Positions 16,097 to 25,607 of a DNA stretch of 64,000 nt are shown one piece after another. The notes under the pieces were generated by a model. The model made no database searches and was not told where the DNA came from. It saw only the letters and a program-made list of their open reading frames with translations. How positions within the stretch are numbered: the stretch's first letter is position 1; each line of letters starts with the position of its first letter. Source of the stretch: Massilia violaceinigra (GTDB lineage: Bacteria > Pseudomonadota > Gammaproteobacteria > Burkholderiales > Burkholderiaceae_D); NCBI RefSeq assembly GCF_002752675.1, contig NZ_CP024608.1, positions 1,054,001 to 1,118,000 of the forward strand, given 5' to 3'. Made by a program: the position numbers and the translations under genes.

Positions 16097-18235
16097 TTAG
16101 AGGCTTGTTTCCAGCACCACCCGCACCACCGCCGCCGTCGATGCGCGCCCCGCGCGCGCGTTGCTGCCGTCAGCATCGGCATACGCGCTGCCGCTCCTGC
16201 GGTCGCGGTGCAGCGCGTTCGCCACCGACAAACGCAGCTGCGTGTGTGCCCCCGCCTTCCACACCCCAACCACATCGAGCACGCGCACCGGCCCCGTATC
16301 GCTGCGCAGGTATCTGCTCATTTGCGTCGCCCCGCCATATTGCAGATTCAGGTTCATCCCCAGCGTGTACTGCGCCCCGATGCGCGCATCGACGCCGAAA
16401 TTGGCTGTGACGCGCGCCTGGTCGCCCAGCCGGTTGTCCGGCCCCGGCACCGCGTCCAGCCGCGACCAGTTGCGCGCGGCGTTGGCGCGCAGGTCCATGT
16501 CCGGCGCCGACGGCAGCACGCTGCGCAGCGGGAAGCGGGCGTCGAATTCAAGGCCTGCCACCTTCGCCTTGCCGTTGTCGAACGGCGTCGATATCCAGGC
16601 GCCATCCTCCTGGTACAGGGTTTGCACCGTCACCGCGTCGATCCGGCGCGCGTAGGCCGACACGCTGACGACCCCGTTCTTGCCGAAGTACGACTCGTAG
16701 GCCGTGTCGACACCCCACGCCAGTTCGGGCTTGAGCGCCGGGTTGCCGCGCACATCCGGATTGGTCGGCCCGTTGGCGTTGTTGACCGTGTACCGGCGCG
16801 GCACCAGGTTGCGCACCGCCGGCGCCTTGTAGGTGCGCGAGAGCGAAAAGCGCAGCTGGTCCTTGCCCTCCAGCTTCCACAGCAACTGCGTGATGGGGCT
16901 GAGCACCGACGACTTGCTGCTCACTTCCTTCAGTGCGCGCCCTTCTGTCGACGTGTGCAGCCCTTCCCAGCGCAGCCCGAGGTAAGCCTGCAGGCGTGGC
17001 GACACGGTCCACTCGTCTTGCGCGAACACCGCCAGGCGGCCGACCACCGCGCGATAGTCTTCGTCGAGCTGCGACAGGAACCGGCCGGCGGTGGTGCTGT
17101 CGTTCTGGCGCCGCGATTCGGTGCGCTGGGTGCGCCCGCCTTCCCAGCCGATGCCCATGCTGTGGCCGGGTATGAGCGGCGCCAGGTATTTGCCGCTCAA
17201 GACGGCGCTGTTGTCGACCGCGTCCGAGAGCACCTTGCGCGCCAGCGTGCCGGTACTGCCAGCGCCCCTGAACAGATAGTCCGTTTCGCGCTTGTTGTGA
17301 TTGAGCCCGGCCTTGACCGTGAGCTTGCCATCGGCGCCGATCTGGCGCGCCAAGCTGATGTCGCTGCGCGCTGACACCGTATCGGACCTGGTGCGGTAAT
17401 CGTTGATCGGATACTCGGTGCTCGCACCCGAGACGGTGGTTTCGACCGCATTGCCGTTGTTGGCATTGCGCGCGACGTCGATGAAGGTCTGCCAAACCAG
17501 GCTGCCGCCGTCGGGCAGGGTCCAGTTCACGCGCGGCGTCAGGTTCAGCCGCGTGTTGCGAAACGATGCCCACTCGCGCAGTTCGCGCCGCGCCAGCGGC
17601 GCATCGTCAACGTCGGCGTCATCGACCGTTTCAAGCGTCATGTAGCGGTTGTCGGTGGTTGTGCGCGTCATTTCGGCCGCCAGCGAATAGGCCAGGTCGC
17701 CGGCGCGCTCGCCCCATTGCAGCGACGCCGACGGGTCGCCGCGCCCCGCCAGCAGGCCCGCACCGAGCTTGACGTCGCGCTGATTGCGTGCGTTGCCCTT
17801 CTTGAGTATCACATTGATGGTCCCGGCGATGGCCTGCGAACCCAGTTCCGCCGTTGCGGTGCGCAAAATGTCGATCCGCTCGATCATGGCCGGGGCGATG
17901 CTGTCGATCGAAAAGCCGGCCGCCACCGGATCGCCGTTAACCAGCAGCTGGGTGTACCCCGCGCCCAGCCCGCGCATGCGAATTTCGCCGCCGGCCAGCG
18001 ACACGCCGCTCTGGCGCTTGAGCACCGCCGAGAGGGACGTGTCGCCGTATTGAATAATCTCGTCGCGTCCGACCACGATGCGGGCGGCGGTGTCGTCGCG
18101 CCGCACATTGGCGCCGGCGGCGCCGCTCACCTCGACCCGCTGGATCGTGCCGGTGGCGTCCTGCGCGTGGGCGGCATGGCTAAAGGAAGACAGCAGGGCG
18201 AGCGCCTGCGCGGAAAAGACGAGAGAGGATTTCAT
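16097..18235 (-). CDS. TonB-dependent outer-membrane receptor (paralogue 2)
   Basis: A 712-residue receptor with signal peptide 'MKSSLVFSAQALALLSSF' and a cut after 'HAAHA' (~24). A plug domain ('LKRQSGVSLAGGEIRMRGLG', 'IERIDILRTATAELGSQ') precedes a 22-strand-type barrel. It shares many phrases with the receptor at 6338-8443, including 'RTYKAP', 'PRRYTVNN', 'GNPALKPELAWGVD' and 'ISTPFDNG', so the two are paralogues. It diverges from the sensor kinase/LytTR regulator pair by 147 bp, which makes regulation by that pair plausible. The ligand is unknown. Confidence 0.92.
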   Translation of the reverse strand: MKSSLVFSAQALALLSSFSHAAHAQDATGTIQRVEVSGAAGANVRRDDTAARIVVGRDEIIQYGDTSLSAVLKRQSGVSLAGGEIRMRGLGAGYTQLLVNGDPVAAGFSIDSIAPAMIERIDILRTATAELGSQAIAGTINVILKKGNARNQRDVKLGAGLLAGRGDPSASLQWGERAGDLAYSLAAEMTRTTTDNRYMTLETVDDADVDDAPLARRELREWASFRNTRLNLTPRVNWTLPDGGSLVWQTFIDVARNANNGNAVETTVSGASTEYPINDYRTRSDTVSARSDISLARQIGADGKLTVKAGLNHNKRETDYLFRGAGSTGTLARKVLSDAVDNSAVLSGKYLAPLIPGHSMGIGWEGGRTQRTESRRQNDSTTAGRFLSQLDEDYRAVVGRLAVFAQDEWTVSPRLQAYLGLRWEGLHTSTEGRALKEVSSKSSVLSPITQLLWKLEGKDQLRFSLSRTYKAPAVRNLVPRRYTVNNANGPTNPDVRGNPALKPELAWGVDTAYESYFGKNGVVSVSAYARRIDAVTVQTLYQEDGAWISTPFDNGKAKVAGLEFDARFPLRSVLPSAPDMDLRANAARNWSRLDAVPGPDNRLGDQARVTANFGVDARIGAQYTLGMNLNLQYGGATQMSRYLRSDTGPVRVLDVVGVWKAGAHTQLRLSVANALHRDRRSGSAYADADGSNARAGRASTAAVVRVVLETSL

Positions 18236-18367
18236 GAACGATCAAGTGGTGGACAGGGACGCCGATTGTGTGGGCTCGCCCGCCCGCGCAGAACCGGTAT
18301 GTGACGAGTCGCCGGAACTGGATGACGAAGGCCGCAGCACGGCAGAAAAATGGCGTGGCCGCGCTGG

Positions 18368-18373
18368 TATACT
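18368..18373 (+). promoter_or_regulatory. TATACT -10-like box directly before the sensor kinase start
   Basis: The box ends only 8 bases before ATG 18382, and no good -35 hexamer lies at 16-18 bp. If used, the transcript would be nearly leaderless; otherwise the real start is upstream or downstream of the one chosen. Confidence 0.3.
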
Positions 18374-18381
18374 TTGCGTCG

Positions 18382-19512
18382 ATGATCACTGCACAAAATC
18401 CGCCCCGACCAAGCAGCCTGCCCAAGGCGCTCCTGACGATCGTATTGATCTGGACGGTGCTGTGCGCAATCGGCGCCGTTGGCAACCACAGCGACGAGCT
18501 GCAACGCGGTGGCTTCAGCCGCTCCTACGCGCATATGTTCTGGCTCTGGTGGCGCGAACACCTGCTGCTGATGGCAATGAGCTTTGGCTGCTACGCCTTT
18601 TTCACCGCCCGCCCGGCGGCGCTGGGCAGCGTGCCGCGCATCCTTGCCGCCTACCTGCTGGTCGCGGCCGTGTTCACGCCGCTCGACCTGCTCAATGCCG
18701 GCATGCTCAAACTGTATGACGAGGGAACGCTGTCCGGACTCGCGCCGGTTGTCGACGCCGCACTGGCGCGCTCGCGATTCTGGCAATTCATGGCGCTGGT
18801 GTGGGTGACGTTTACGTTCGTGGCCGTGGTGGCCGTGTGCAGCTGGCGCGAAGGCCGCCGGCGCGAACAGGCCTGGATGCGCTCTCAGAGCGACAATCTG
18901 AAACTGCGTCTGGAACTGGAGCAGCAACGCTTGCTGGCGCTGCGCGGCCAGCTGGAACCGCACTTCCTCTTCAACGCCCTGAACGCCATCAGCGCGCTGG
19001 TGCGCTCGGACGACAAGCGCGTGGCGCTGGACGGCATCAACCATCTGAGTGCCTTGCTGCGCTATGCGCTGGAAGCGAGCGCGCGAGATCACGTCGGCGT
19101 GCGCGAAGAGTGCCAGTTCCTCGACGACTACCTGGCCTTGCAGCGCCTGCGCTACGGTGCGCGCCTGCAGGTCAGCGTCGAAGGCGACAGCGAGGCGGTG
19201 CTGGCCGGCGACATGCCGCCGCTGTTGCTGCAGCCGCTGATCGAAAACGCGCTGCGCCATGACCTGGACTGCCACGACCGCCCGAGCGATATCCGGGTCG
19301 CCTTTGCCGCGACCGTGGACCGCTTGTCGATCCACGTATCCAACCCCGCCGGCGAGGCCCGCTCGGCCAACCCCGGCCTTGGGCTGGGCCTGCGCCATAC
19401 CCGCGCACGCCTTCAACTGGCCTACGGCGATGGCGCCGCGCTGCAAACGGGCCTGAAGGACGGCCGCTTCGTGGTCGATATCCGCATGCCGCTGCACGCG
19501 CCCGACAAATGA
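18382..19512 (+). CDS. LytS/YehU-type membrane sensor histidine kinase
   Basis: A 376-residue kinase with four membrane segments in the first ~170 residues (for example 'ALLTIVLIWTVLCAIGAVG' and 'FMALVWVTFTFVAVVAVC'). A coiled linker leads to the His_kinase domain with the phospho-acceptor in 'LEPHFLFNALNAISALV' (His 194). The ATPase domain has an N box 'LLQPLIENALRHDL' and G box 'GLGLGLRHTRARL'. It should phosphorylate the LytTR regulator whose start overlaps its stop (ATGA). ATG 18382 was chosen because the hydrophobic region begins soon after; upstream in-frame starts at 18268 and 18322 would add a polar extension. Confidence 0.88.
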   Translation: MITAQNPPRPSSLPKALLTIVLIWTVLCAIGAVGNHSDELQRGGFSRSYAHMFWLWWREHLLLMAMSFGCYAFFTARPAALGSVPRILAAYLLVAAVFTPLDLLNAGMLKLYDEGTLSGLAPVVDAALARSRFWQFMALVWVTFTFVAVVAVCSWREGRRREQAWMRSQSDNLKLRLELEQQRLLALRGQLEPHFLFNALNAISALVRSDDKRVALDGINHLSALLRYALEASARDHVGVREECQFLDDYLALQRLRYGARLQVSVEGDSEAVLAGDMPPLLLQPLIENALRHDLDCHDRPSDIRVAFAATVDRLSIHVSNPAGEARSANPGLGLGLRHTRARLQLAYGDGAALQTGLKDGRFVVDIRMPLHAPDK

Positions 19513-20288
19513 TGCTGCGTGCGCTGATCGTCGACGACGAGGAACCGGGCCGCGTCAACCTGCGCTACGCCCTGGCCGACCACCCGCGCTGGCAGGTTGC
19601 CGGGGAGTGCGCCAGCGTGGCCGCGGCGCAGGCGGTCATCGCAACGCAGGACGTCGACGTCGTATTCCTCGATATCCAGATGCCGGGCGACTCCGGCCTG
19701 GTGCTGGCGCGCGCGCTGGCCGGCCTGGCCAACCCGCCGCTGGTCATTTTCGTCACCGCGCATAACGCCTTTGCGCTCGACGCGTTCGAGGTGCACGCCC
19801 TCGACTACCTGCTCAAACCTGTACACGACGCGCGCCTTGCCACTGCACTGGCGCGCGCCGAAGCGATGCTGGAACTGCGTCAGCGCCCCGCCTACGGCGC
19901 CGCGCTGCGCGCCTGGGTCGACGCCAGCGACGCGCCTCCCGGCACTCCTGGCCGGTACTGGCAGCAGGTGAGCGTGCGCTCGGTCGGGCGCATCGAATGC
20001 ATCCGGCTGGCCGACGTCGACTGGATCGAAACCTGCGGTAATTACGTCAGCCTGCATCTGGCCACGCGCAGCGTGATGCACCGGCTGCCCCTGAGCCGCC
20101 TGCTGGCCCATCTCGATCCGGCCCGCTTCCTGCGCGTGCACCGCGGCGCAGTGGTGCGCACCAGCCAGGCCGCCAATCTGGACGTGGTGGGCGATGGCGC
20201 CTGGCGCCTGACCCTGCGCTCGGGCGCCCACCTCGCCGTCAGCGAACGCTATGTCGAGGCCCTGCGCGCGGCGATGCGCGAGTGCTGA
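19509..20288 (+). CDS. LytTR-family response regulator
   Basis: A 259-residue regulator. The receiver domain has acidic residues 'IVDDEEPGR' and phospho-acceptor Asp 55 in 'VVFLDIQMPG', with the conserved Thr and Lys in 'FVTAHN' and 'YLLKPV'. The C-terminal LytTR DNA-binding domain is clear: 'DVDWIETCGNYVSLHL' and 'FLRVHRGAVVRTSQA'. It overlaps the kinase gene by 4 bp and is surely cotranscribed. Such pairs typically control neighbouring genes, so the divergent TonB receptor is the natural first target. Confidence 0.92.
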   Translation: MMLRALIVDDEEPGRVNLRYALADHPRWQVAGECASVAAAQAVIATQDVDVVFLDIQMPGDSGLVLARALAGLANPPLVIFVTAHNAFALDAFEVHALDYLLKPVHDARLATALARAEAMLELRQRPAYGAALRAWVDASDAPPGTPGRYWQQVSVRSVGRIECIRLADVDWIETCGNYVSLHLATRSVMHRLPLSRLLAHLDPARFLRVHRGAVVRTSQAANLDVVGDGAWRLTLRSGAHLAVSERYVEALRAAMREC

Positions 20289-20519
20289 CGCGGCGGGTGA
20301 TTCAGTATTTCGTTCCGAAAAGTTTCATTTCGACTGAACTTTGATCGGCGGTGGGCGACGTTAAATCCAAAAACTATTGTCATTATCTCAAATTGCCATC
20401 GATTTGTTTGCGCGCTTTCACCCTGTAGCCCTTGTAAAAGCGAAGGCTGTTCCTGCGTTGTGCAGCGCAATACGCTAGAATGAACTCCCTTAGGGTCAGT
20501 CCACATAGTCCACCAATAC

Positions 20520-23500
20520 ATGAACGCCCCCGCACAAATCCAAGCACTTCTGGCCGAAACGCCAAACGGTCACGCCGCGACCCGCCTGCGCGAAATCCCT
20601 TATAACTACACCTCGTTCTCGGACCGCGAAATCGTGATCCGTCTGCTGGGCGAGTCGTCCTGGGAGCTGCTCGACGAATTGCGCGGTTCGCGTCAAACCG
20701 GGCGTTCGGCGCGCATGCTGTACGAGGTGCTGGGCGATATCTGGGTAGTGCGGCGCAATCCGTATTTGCAGGACGACATGCTGGACAACCCGAAGCGGCG
20801 CCAGGAACTGATCGACGCGCTGCATCACCGCCTGGCCGAAGTGGACAAACGCCGCACCAGCGTCGACGCGCTTGAGGGCGATGACCCGACCGGCGAAGTC
20901 GCGCGCGCGCGCAGCGCCAACGTGGAAAAGCTGCTCAAGGCAGCGTCCAAGGCCGTCGAAGACTTCGGCAACGAATTCCGCCAGACCTGGGACCTGCGCA
21001 AGCGCACCACCAAGGTGCTGGGCCGCTACACCGAAAAGCACAATATCTGCTTCGACGGCATGAAGCGCGTCGCCCACGTCACCGACGCCACCGACTGGCG
21101 CGTCGAGTATCCGTTCGTGGTGCTCACGCCCGACACCGAAGACGAGATGGCGGGCCTGGTCAAAGGCTGCATCGAACTCGGACTGACCATCATTCCGCGT
21201 GGCGGAGGAACCGGCTATACCGGCGGCGCCATTCCGCTCACGCCCATGTCGGCCGTTATCAACACTGAAAAACTGATCACCCTGGGCGAGGTCGAAATGA
21301 CCATGCTGCCCGGCGTGGACCACGAGTACGCGACCATTCATTCGGGCGCCGGCGTGGTCACCAAGCGCGTTTCCGACGCCGCCGAAAAGGCCGGCTTCGT
21401 ATTCGCGGTCGACCCTACATCGGCCGAGGCCTCCTGCATCGGCGGCAATGTCGCCATGAATGCCGGCGGCAAAAAAGCCGTGTTGTGGGGCACCGCGCTC
21501 GACAACCTGGCGTCGTGGAAGATGGTCGACCCGAACGGCGACTGGCTGGAAGTGACGCGCATCGGCCACAATTTGTCGAAGATCCACGACGCGCCGACTG
21601 CCACCTTCAAGCTCGAATGGACGCACCCGAATGCGCGCGGTGAAGCAAAAGACGCGCCGTTCAAGACCGACATGCTGGTCATCGAAGGCCGGCGCTTCCG
21701 CAAGGAAGGCCTGGGCAAGGACGTCACCGACAAATTCCTGGCCGGCCTGCCGGGCATCCAGAAAGAAGGCTGCGATGGGCTGATCACGTCGGCGCGCTGG
21801 ATTCTGCACAAGATGCCGAAGTACGCGCGCACCGTCTGCCTCGAATTTTTCGGCCAGGCGCGCGATGCGATTCCATCGATTGTCGAAATCAAGGATTACC
21901 TCGACGGCCTGCCTGCCAAGGGCGGCCCGGCGTTTGCGACCATCCGCCTGGCCGGTCTGGAACACCTCGATGAGCGCTATCTGCGCGCGGTCGGCTACGC
22001 CACCAAGTCGAAGCGCGGCGTGCTGCCCAAGATGGCGCTGTTCGGCGACATCGTCGGCGACGACGAGAACGCCGTGGCGCAAGCCGCTTCGGAAGTGGTG
22101 CGCATCGCGAACACCCGCGTGGGCGAAGGCTTTGTGGCCGTCAGCCCGGAAGCGCGCAAGAAATTCTGGCTCGACCGCGCCCGCACCGCGGCAATTGCGC
22201 GCCACACCAACGCCTTCAAGATCAACGAAGACGTGGTCATTCCGCTCAACCGCATGGGCGAGTATACCGACGGCATCGAGCGCATCAACATCGAGCTGTC
22301 GATCAAGAACAAGCTGCAGCTGACCGACGAACTGCGCGCGTTTTTCGCCGCCGGCAATCTGCCGGTCGGTAAAAGCGACGACGCCTCGGGCGAATCGATC
22401 GGCGACGAAGAAATGCTGGGCGACCGCGTGCAGCAAGCGACCGAACTGCTCGGCGCCGTGCACGCGCGCTGGACCTGGCTGCTGGCCCAGCTCGACCAGC
22501 CGCTGGCCGGCGCGCGCGATGCCTTGCGCGCAATCGGCATGGAGCGCCTCGACGTCGTGTTCGACGAGCGCCTGGCGCAGCAGCCCGACGCCACCCTGTT
22601 CGACGTGGTCCAGGACCGCACCGTGCGCGTTTCGTGGAAGCAGGAGATCCGCGCGCAACTGCGCCAGATCTTCAACGGCGCCGCCTACAAACTGATTCTC
22701 GACGAATCGACCGCGATCCACCAGAAGGTGCTGCGTTCGCGCGTGTTCGTGGCGCTGCACATGCACGCCGGCGACGGCAATGTGCACACCAACCTGCCGG
22801 TCAATTCCGACGACTACGCCATGCTGCAGGATGCGCACGAAGCCGTGGGCCGCATCATGAAGCTGGCGCGTTCGCTCGACGGCGTGATCTCGGGCGAGCA
22901 TGGCATCGGCATCACCAAGCTCGAATTCCTGACCGAGGAAGAAATCGGCGAATTCCGCGACTACAAGCTGCGCATCGATCCGGAAGGGCGCTTCAACAAG
23001 GGCAAGCTGCTCAACCTGCCCGAATTCGGGGCCGACCTGCGCAACGCCTACACGCCGTCGTTCGGCCTGATGGGCCACGAATCGCTGATCATGCAGCAAA
23101 GCGATATCGGCGAGATCGCCAACAGCATCAAGGATTGCCTGCGCTGCGGTAAATGCAAACCGGTGTGCACCACCCACGTGCCGCGCGCGAACCTGCTGTA
23201 TTCGCCGCGCGACAAGATACTGGCGACGTCCTCGCTGATCGAAGCGTTCCTGTACGAAGAGCAGACCCGCCGCGGCGTCTCGATCAAGCACTGGGAAGAA
23301 TTCGAAGACGTGGCCGACCACTGCACCGTGTGCCACAAGTGCGTCACGCCATGCCCGGTCAACATCGACTTCGGCGACGTGTCGATGAACATGCGTAACC
23401 TGCTGCGCAAGATGGACAAGAAGACCTTCAGGCCGGCCAACGCGGCGGCGATGTTCTTCCTGAACGCCACCGACCCGGTGACCATCAACGCCACGCGCCA

Positions 23501-24548
23501 GGTCATGGCCGGCTGGGGTTTCAAGGCGCAGCGCTTCGGCCATAACGTGCTGAAAAAATTCGCCAAGAAGCAGACCAAGGCGCCGCTGCCCACGACCGGC
23601 AAGGCGCCGGTGCGCGAGCAGGTGATCCACTTCATCAACAAGAAAATGCCGGGCAACCTGCCCAAGAAGACCGCGCGTGCGCTGCTCGATATCGAAGACG
23701 ACAAGATCATCCCGATCATCCGCAATCCGAAGGTGACCACGGCCGATACCGAAGCCGTGTTCTATTTCCCGGGCTGCGGATCGGAGCGATTGTTCTCGCA
23801 GGTTGGCCTGGCCACCCAGGCGATGCTGTGGGAAGTCGGCGTGCAAACCGTGCTGCCGCCGGGTTACCTGTGCTGCGGCTATCCGCAGCGCGGCGCCGGC
23901 CAGTACGACAAGGCCGACAAGATGATGACCGATAACCGCGTGCTGTTCCACCGCATGGCAAATACGCTCAACTACCTCGACATCAAGACCGTGCTGGTGT
24001 CGTGCGGCACCTGCTACGACCAGCTGGCGACCTATGAGTTCGACAAGATATTCCCGGGTTGCCGCATCATGGACATCCACGAGTACCTGCTTGAAAAAGA
24101 CGTCAAGCTCGAAGGCGTCAGCGGTACGCGCTATATGTACCACGAGCCTTGCCACAATCCGATGAAGCTGCAGGATTCGGTCAAGACCGTCAATGCGCTG
24201 GTGTCGACGGTGGACAACGTGAAGATCGAAAAGAACGACCGCTGCTGCGGCGAGTCCGGTACCTTCGGCGTGTCGCGTCCCGACATCGCCACGCAGGTGC
24301 GCTTCCGCAAGGAAGGCGAAATGGAGAAGGGCGCCGACAAGCTGCGCGCCGATGGCTTCAGCGGCGACGTCAAGATCCTGACCAGCTGCCCATCGTGCCT
24401 GCAAGGCCTGTCGCGCTACAACGACGATGCCGGCACCACCGCCGACTACATCGTTGTCGAAATCGCGCGTCACAAGCTGGGTGAAAACTGGCTGCCCGAA
24501 TACGTAGCCCGTGCCAACAGCGGCGGCATCGAAAGGGTACTGGTATGA
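20520..24548 (+). CDS. Large FAD/FMN- and Fe-S-containing oxidoreductase with DUF3683 N-terminus
   Basis: A 1342-residue single-chain protein. From the N-terminus it has a DUF3683-type region (~1-190), an FAD_binding_4 domain ('[17 protein letters not shown]', ~225), and an FAD-oxidase C domain ending '[16 protein letters not shown]' (~790). Two ferredoxin-type clusters follow, '[11 protein letters not shown]' (~873) and '[16 protein letters not shown]' (~934), then two cysteine-rich CCG domains ('[10 protein letters not shown]' ~1081 and 'HEPCHNPMK' ~1208). This resembles a fusion of the GlcD-like flavoprotein and GlcF-like Fe-S subunits of D-2-hydroxyacid dehydrogenases, so it probably oxidises a 2-hydroxyacid such as D-lactate and reduces quinone. 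Substrate not proven. It overlaps the HIT gene by 4 bp. Confidence 0.9.
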   Translation: MNAPAQIQALLAETPNGHAATRLREIPYNYTSFSDREIVIRLLGESSWELLDELRGSRQTGRSARMLYEVLGDIWVVRRNPYLQDDMLDNPKRRQELIDALHHRLAEVDKRRTSVDALEGDDPTGEVARARSANVEKLLKAASKAVEDFGNEFRQTWDLRKRTTKVLGRYTEKHNICFDGMKRVAHVTDATDWRVEYPFVVLTPDTEDEMAGLVKGCIELGLTIIPRGGGTGYTGGAIPLTPMSAVINTEKLITLGEVEMTMLPGVDHEYATIHSGAGVVTKRVSDAAEKAGFVFAVDPTSAEASCIGGNVAMNAGGKKAVLWGTALDNLASWKMVDPNGDWLEVTRIGHNLSKIHDAPTATFKLEWTHPNARGEAKDAPFKTDMLVIEGRRFRKEGLGKDVTDKFLAGLPGIQKEGCDGLITSARWILHKMPKYARTVCLEFFGQARDAIPSIVEIKDYLDGLPAKGGPAFATIRLAGLEHLDERYLRAVGYATKSKRGVLPKMALFGDIVGDDENAVAQAASEVVRIANTRVGEGFVAVSPEARKKFWLDRARTAAIARHTNAFKINEDVVIPLNRMGEYTDGIERINIELSIKNKLQLTDELRAFFAAGNLPVGKSDDASGESIGDEEMLGDRVQQATELLGAVHARWTWLLAQLDQPLAGARDALRAIGMERLDVVFDERLAQQPDATLFDVVQDRTVRVSWKQEIRAQLRQIFNGAAYKLILDESTAIHQKVLRSRVFVALHMHAGDGNVHTNLPVNSDDYAMLQDAHEAVGRIMKLARSLDGVISGEHGIGITKLEFLTEEEIGEFRDYKLRIDPEGRFNKGKLLNLPEFGADLRNAYTPSFGLMGHESLIMQQSDIGEIANSIKDCLRCGKCKPVCTTHVPRANLLYSPRDKILATSSLIEAFLYEEQTRRGVSIKHWEEFEDVADHCTVCHKCVTPCPVNIDFGDVSMNMRNLLRKMDKKTFRPANAAAMFFLNATDPVTINATRQVMAGWGFKAQRFGHNVLKKFAKKQTKAPLPTTGKAPVREQVIHFINKKMPGNLPKKTARALLDIEDDKIIPIIRNPKVTTADTEAVFYFPGCGSERLFSQVGLATQAMLWEVGVQTVLPPGYLCCGYPQRGAGQYDKADKMMTDNRVLFHRMANTLNYLDIKTVLVSCGTCYDQLATYEFDKIFPGCRIMDIHEYLLEKDVKLEGVSGTRYMYHEPCHNPMKLQDSVKTVNALVSTVDNVKIEKNDRCCGESGTFGVSRPDIATQVRFRKEGEMEKGADKLRADGFSGDVKILTSCPSCLQGLSRYNDDAGTTADYIVVEIARHKLGENWLPEYVARANSGGIERVLV

Positions 24549-24967
24549 CGTGTGAACTGTGCGAACTGGCGGCCGAGCCGATCTGGCGCAACGACAGGCT
24601 GTCGGTCATCCTGGTCGACGACGCCGCCTATCCGGGCTTTTGCCGCGTGATCTGGAACGATCACGTCAAGGAAATGACCGACCTGGCGCCGAGTGACCGC
24701 CTGCTGCTCACCGACGCGGTGTGGCATGTGGAGCTGGCCCTGCGCGATGTGATGAAGCCCGACAAGATCAACGTCGCCAGCCTTGGCAACATGACGCCGC
24801 ACCTGCACTGGCACGTCATTGCGCGCTACGCCGACGATGCGCATTTTCCGAATCCGGTGTGGACGGTGGCGGTGCGTACGACCGAAGAATCGACCCTGGC
24901 GGAGCGCCGCGCGCTGCTGCCGAAACTGGCGGCCGACATTGCGCGCCGCATGGAAAAATCAGCATGA
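24545..24967 (+). CDS. HIT family protein (histidine-triad hydrolase-like)
   Basis: A 140-residue protein with the N-terminal '[12 protein letters not shown]' motif and the triad 'HLHWHVI' (His 86, 88, 90). HIT proteins hydrolyse nucleotide phosphoramidates or related nucleotide conjugates. The variant with HLHWHVIAR and the 'CELC' start is common next to FAD oxidoreductase and DUF971 genes in this order. It overlaps its neighbours on both sides by 4 bp (ATGA junctions), so the three are translationally coupled. Exact substrate unknown. Confidence 0.9.
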   Translation: MTCELCELAAEPIWRNDRLSVILVDDAAYPGFCRVIWNDHVKEMTDLAPSDRLLLTDAVWHVELALRDVMKPDKINVASLGNMTPHLHWHVIARYADDAHFPNPVWTVAVRTTEESTLAERRALLPKLAADIARRMEKSA

Positions 24968-25380
24968 ACCCGACCGCACTGACCGTCCACCAGAAGTCCC
25001 GCGTGCTCGATATCGCCTTTGACGACGGCAGCAGCTTTTCGATTCCGTTCGAGCTGCTGCGCGTGTATTCGCCGTCGGCCGAAGTGCGCGGCCACGGCCA
25101 GGGGCAGGAAGTTCTCCAGCTGGGCAAGCGCGATGTCGGCGTCATGGCGCTCGAACCGGTGGGTAACTACGCGGTGCAGCCGACCTTCTCGGACGGCCAC
25201 AACACCGGTCTGTTTTCGTGGGATTACCTGTACAAGCTCGGTAGCGAGCAAGCTGCCTTGTGGGCCGACTACATGGCACGCCTGCGCGCCGCCGGTTTCG
25301 AGGGTGACGCAGGCCGCGAACCCGGCGCCGAGCTGCCGGGCGTGCCGACGCGCCACATGGGCTGCGATAAACCGCACTAA
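24964..25380 (+). CDS. DUF971 domain protein (gamma-butyrobetaine hydroxylase N-terminal-like)
   Basis: A 138-residue protein whose core matches the DUF971 fold: 'FDDGSSFSIPFELLRVYSPS', 'VGVMALEPVGNYAVQPTF', and 'HNTGLFSWDYLYKLG'. The domain also forms the N-terminus of gamma-butyrobetaine hydroxylases, where it binds zinc; stand-alone versions have no settled function. In related genomes it is commonly next to ubiE, but here ubiE is 13.9 kb away, which suggests an insertion between them. ATG 24964 overlaps the HIT stop. Confidence 0.85.
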   Translation: MNPTALTVHQKSRVLDIAFDDGSSFSIPFELLRVYSPSAEVRGHGQGQEVLQLGKRDVGVMALEPVGNYAVQPTFSDGHNTGLFSWDYLYKLGSEQAALWADYMARLRAAGFEGDAGREPGAELPGVPTRHMGCDKPH

Positions 25381-25607
25381 ATCCCGAAAGGCGAACGGTA
25401 CCATCGGTCTCGGGTAAGCAGGCGCTCTACTGGCCGATATCTTTGTTTCTGGTGCAATGATAGCTGGCTGCGGATACGGTTTGCCAAAAATACAGGAGCA
25501 GCGTAGTGTCGTGTTAACTTTGCCGCGGAGGTAAGAACATGGCCGTTAACATCACGTTTCGGACTCAGTAGCTCGGAGGTGTTGCTGAGTTTTGCCATAG
25601 TAGCAAA

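Noticed and set aside
20289..20519. Possible promoter TAGAAT (20476-20481) for the large oxidoreductase
   Set aside because: No acceptable -35 hexamer at normal spacing; too weak to list.
20496..24473. A 1325-codon open frame on the minus strand
   Set aside because: It lies wholly opposite the FAD/Fe-S oxidoreductase, has no family-like segments, and arises from the high third-position GC of the real gene.
25377..25598. A 73-codon minus-strand frame before the DAC-like gene
   Set aside because: No ribosome-binding site or recognisable product; it may be a decayed fragment, but nothing supports a gene.
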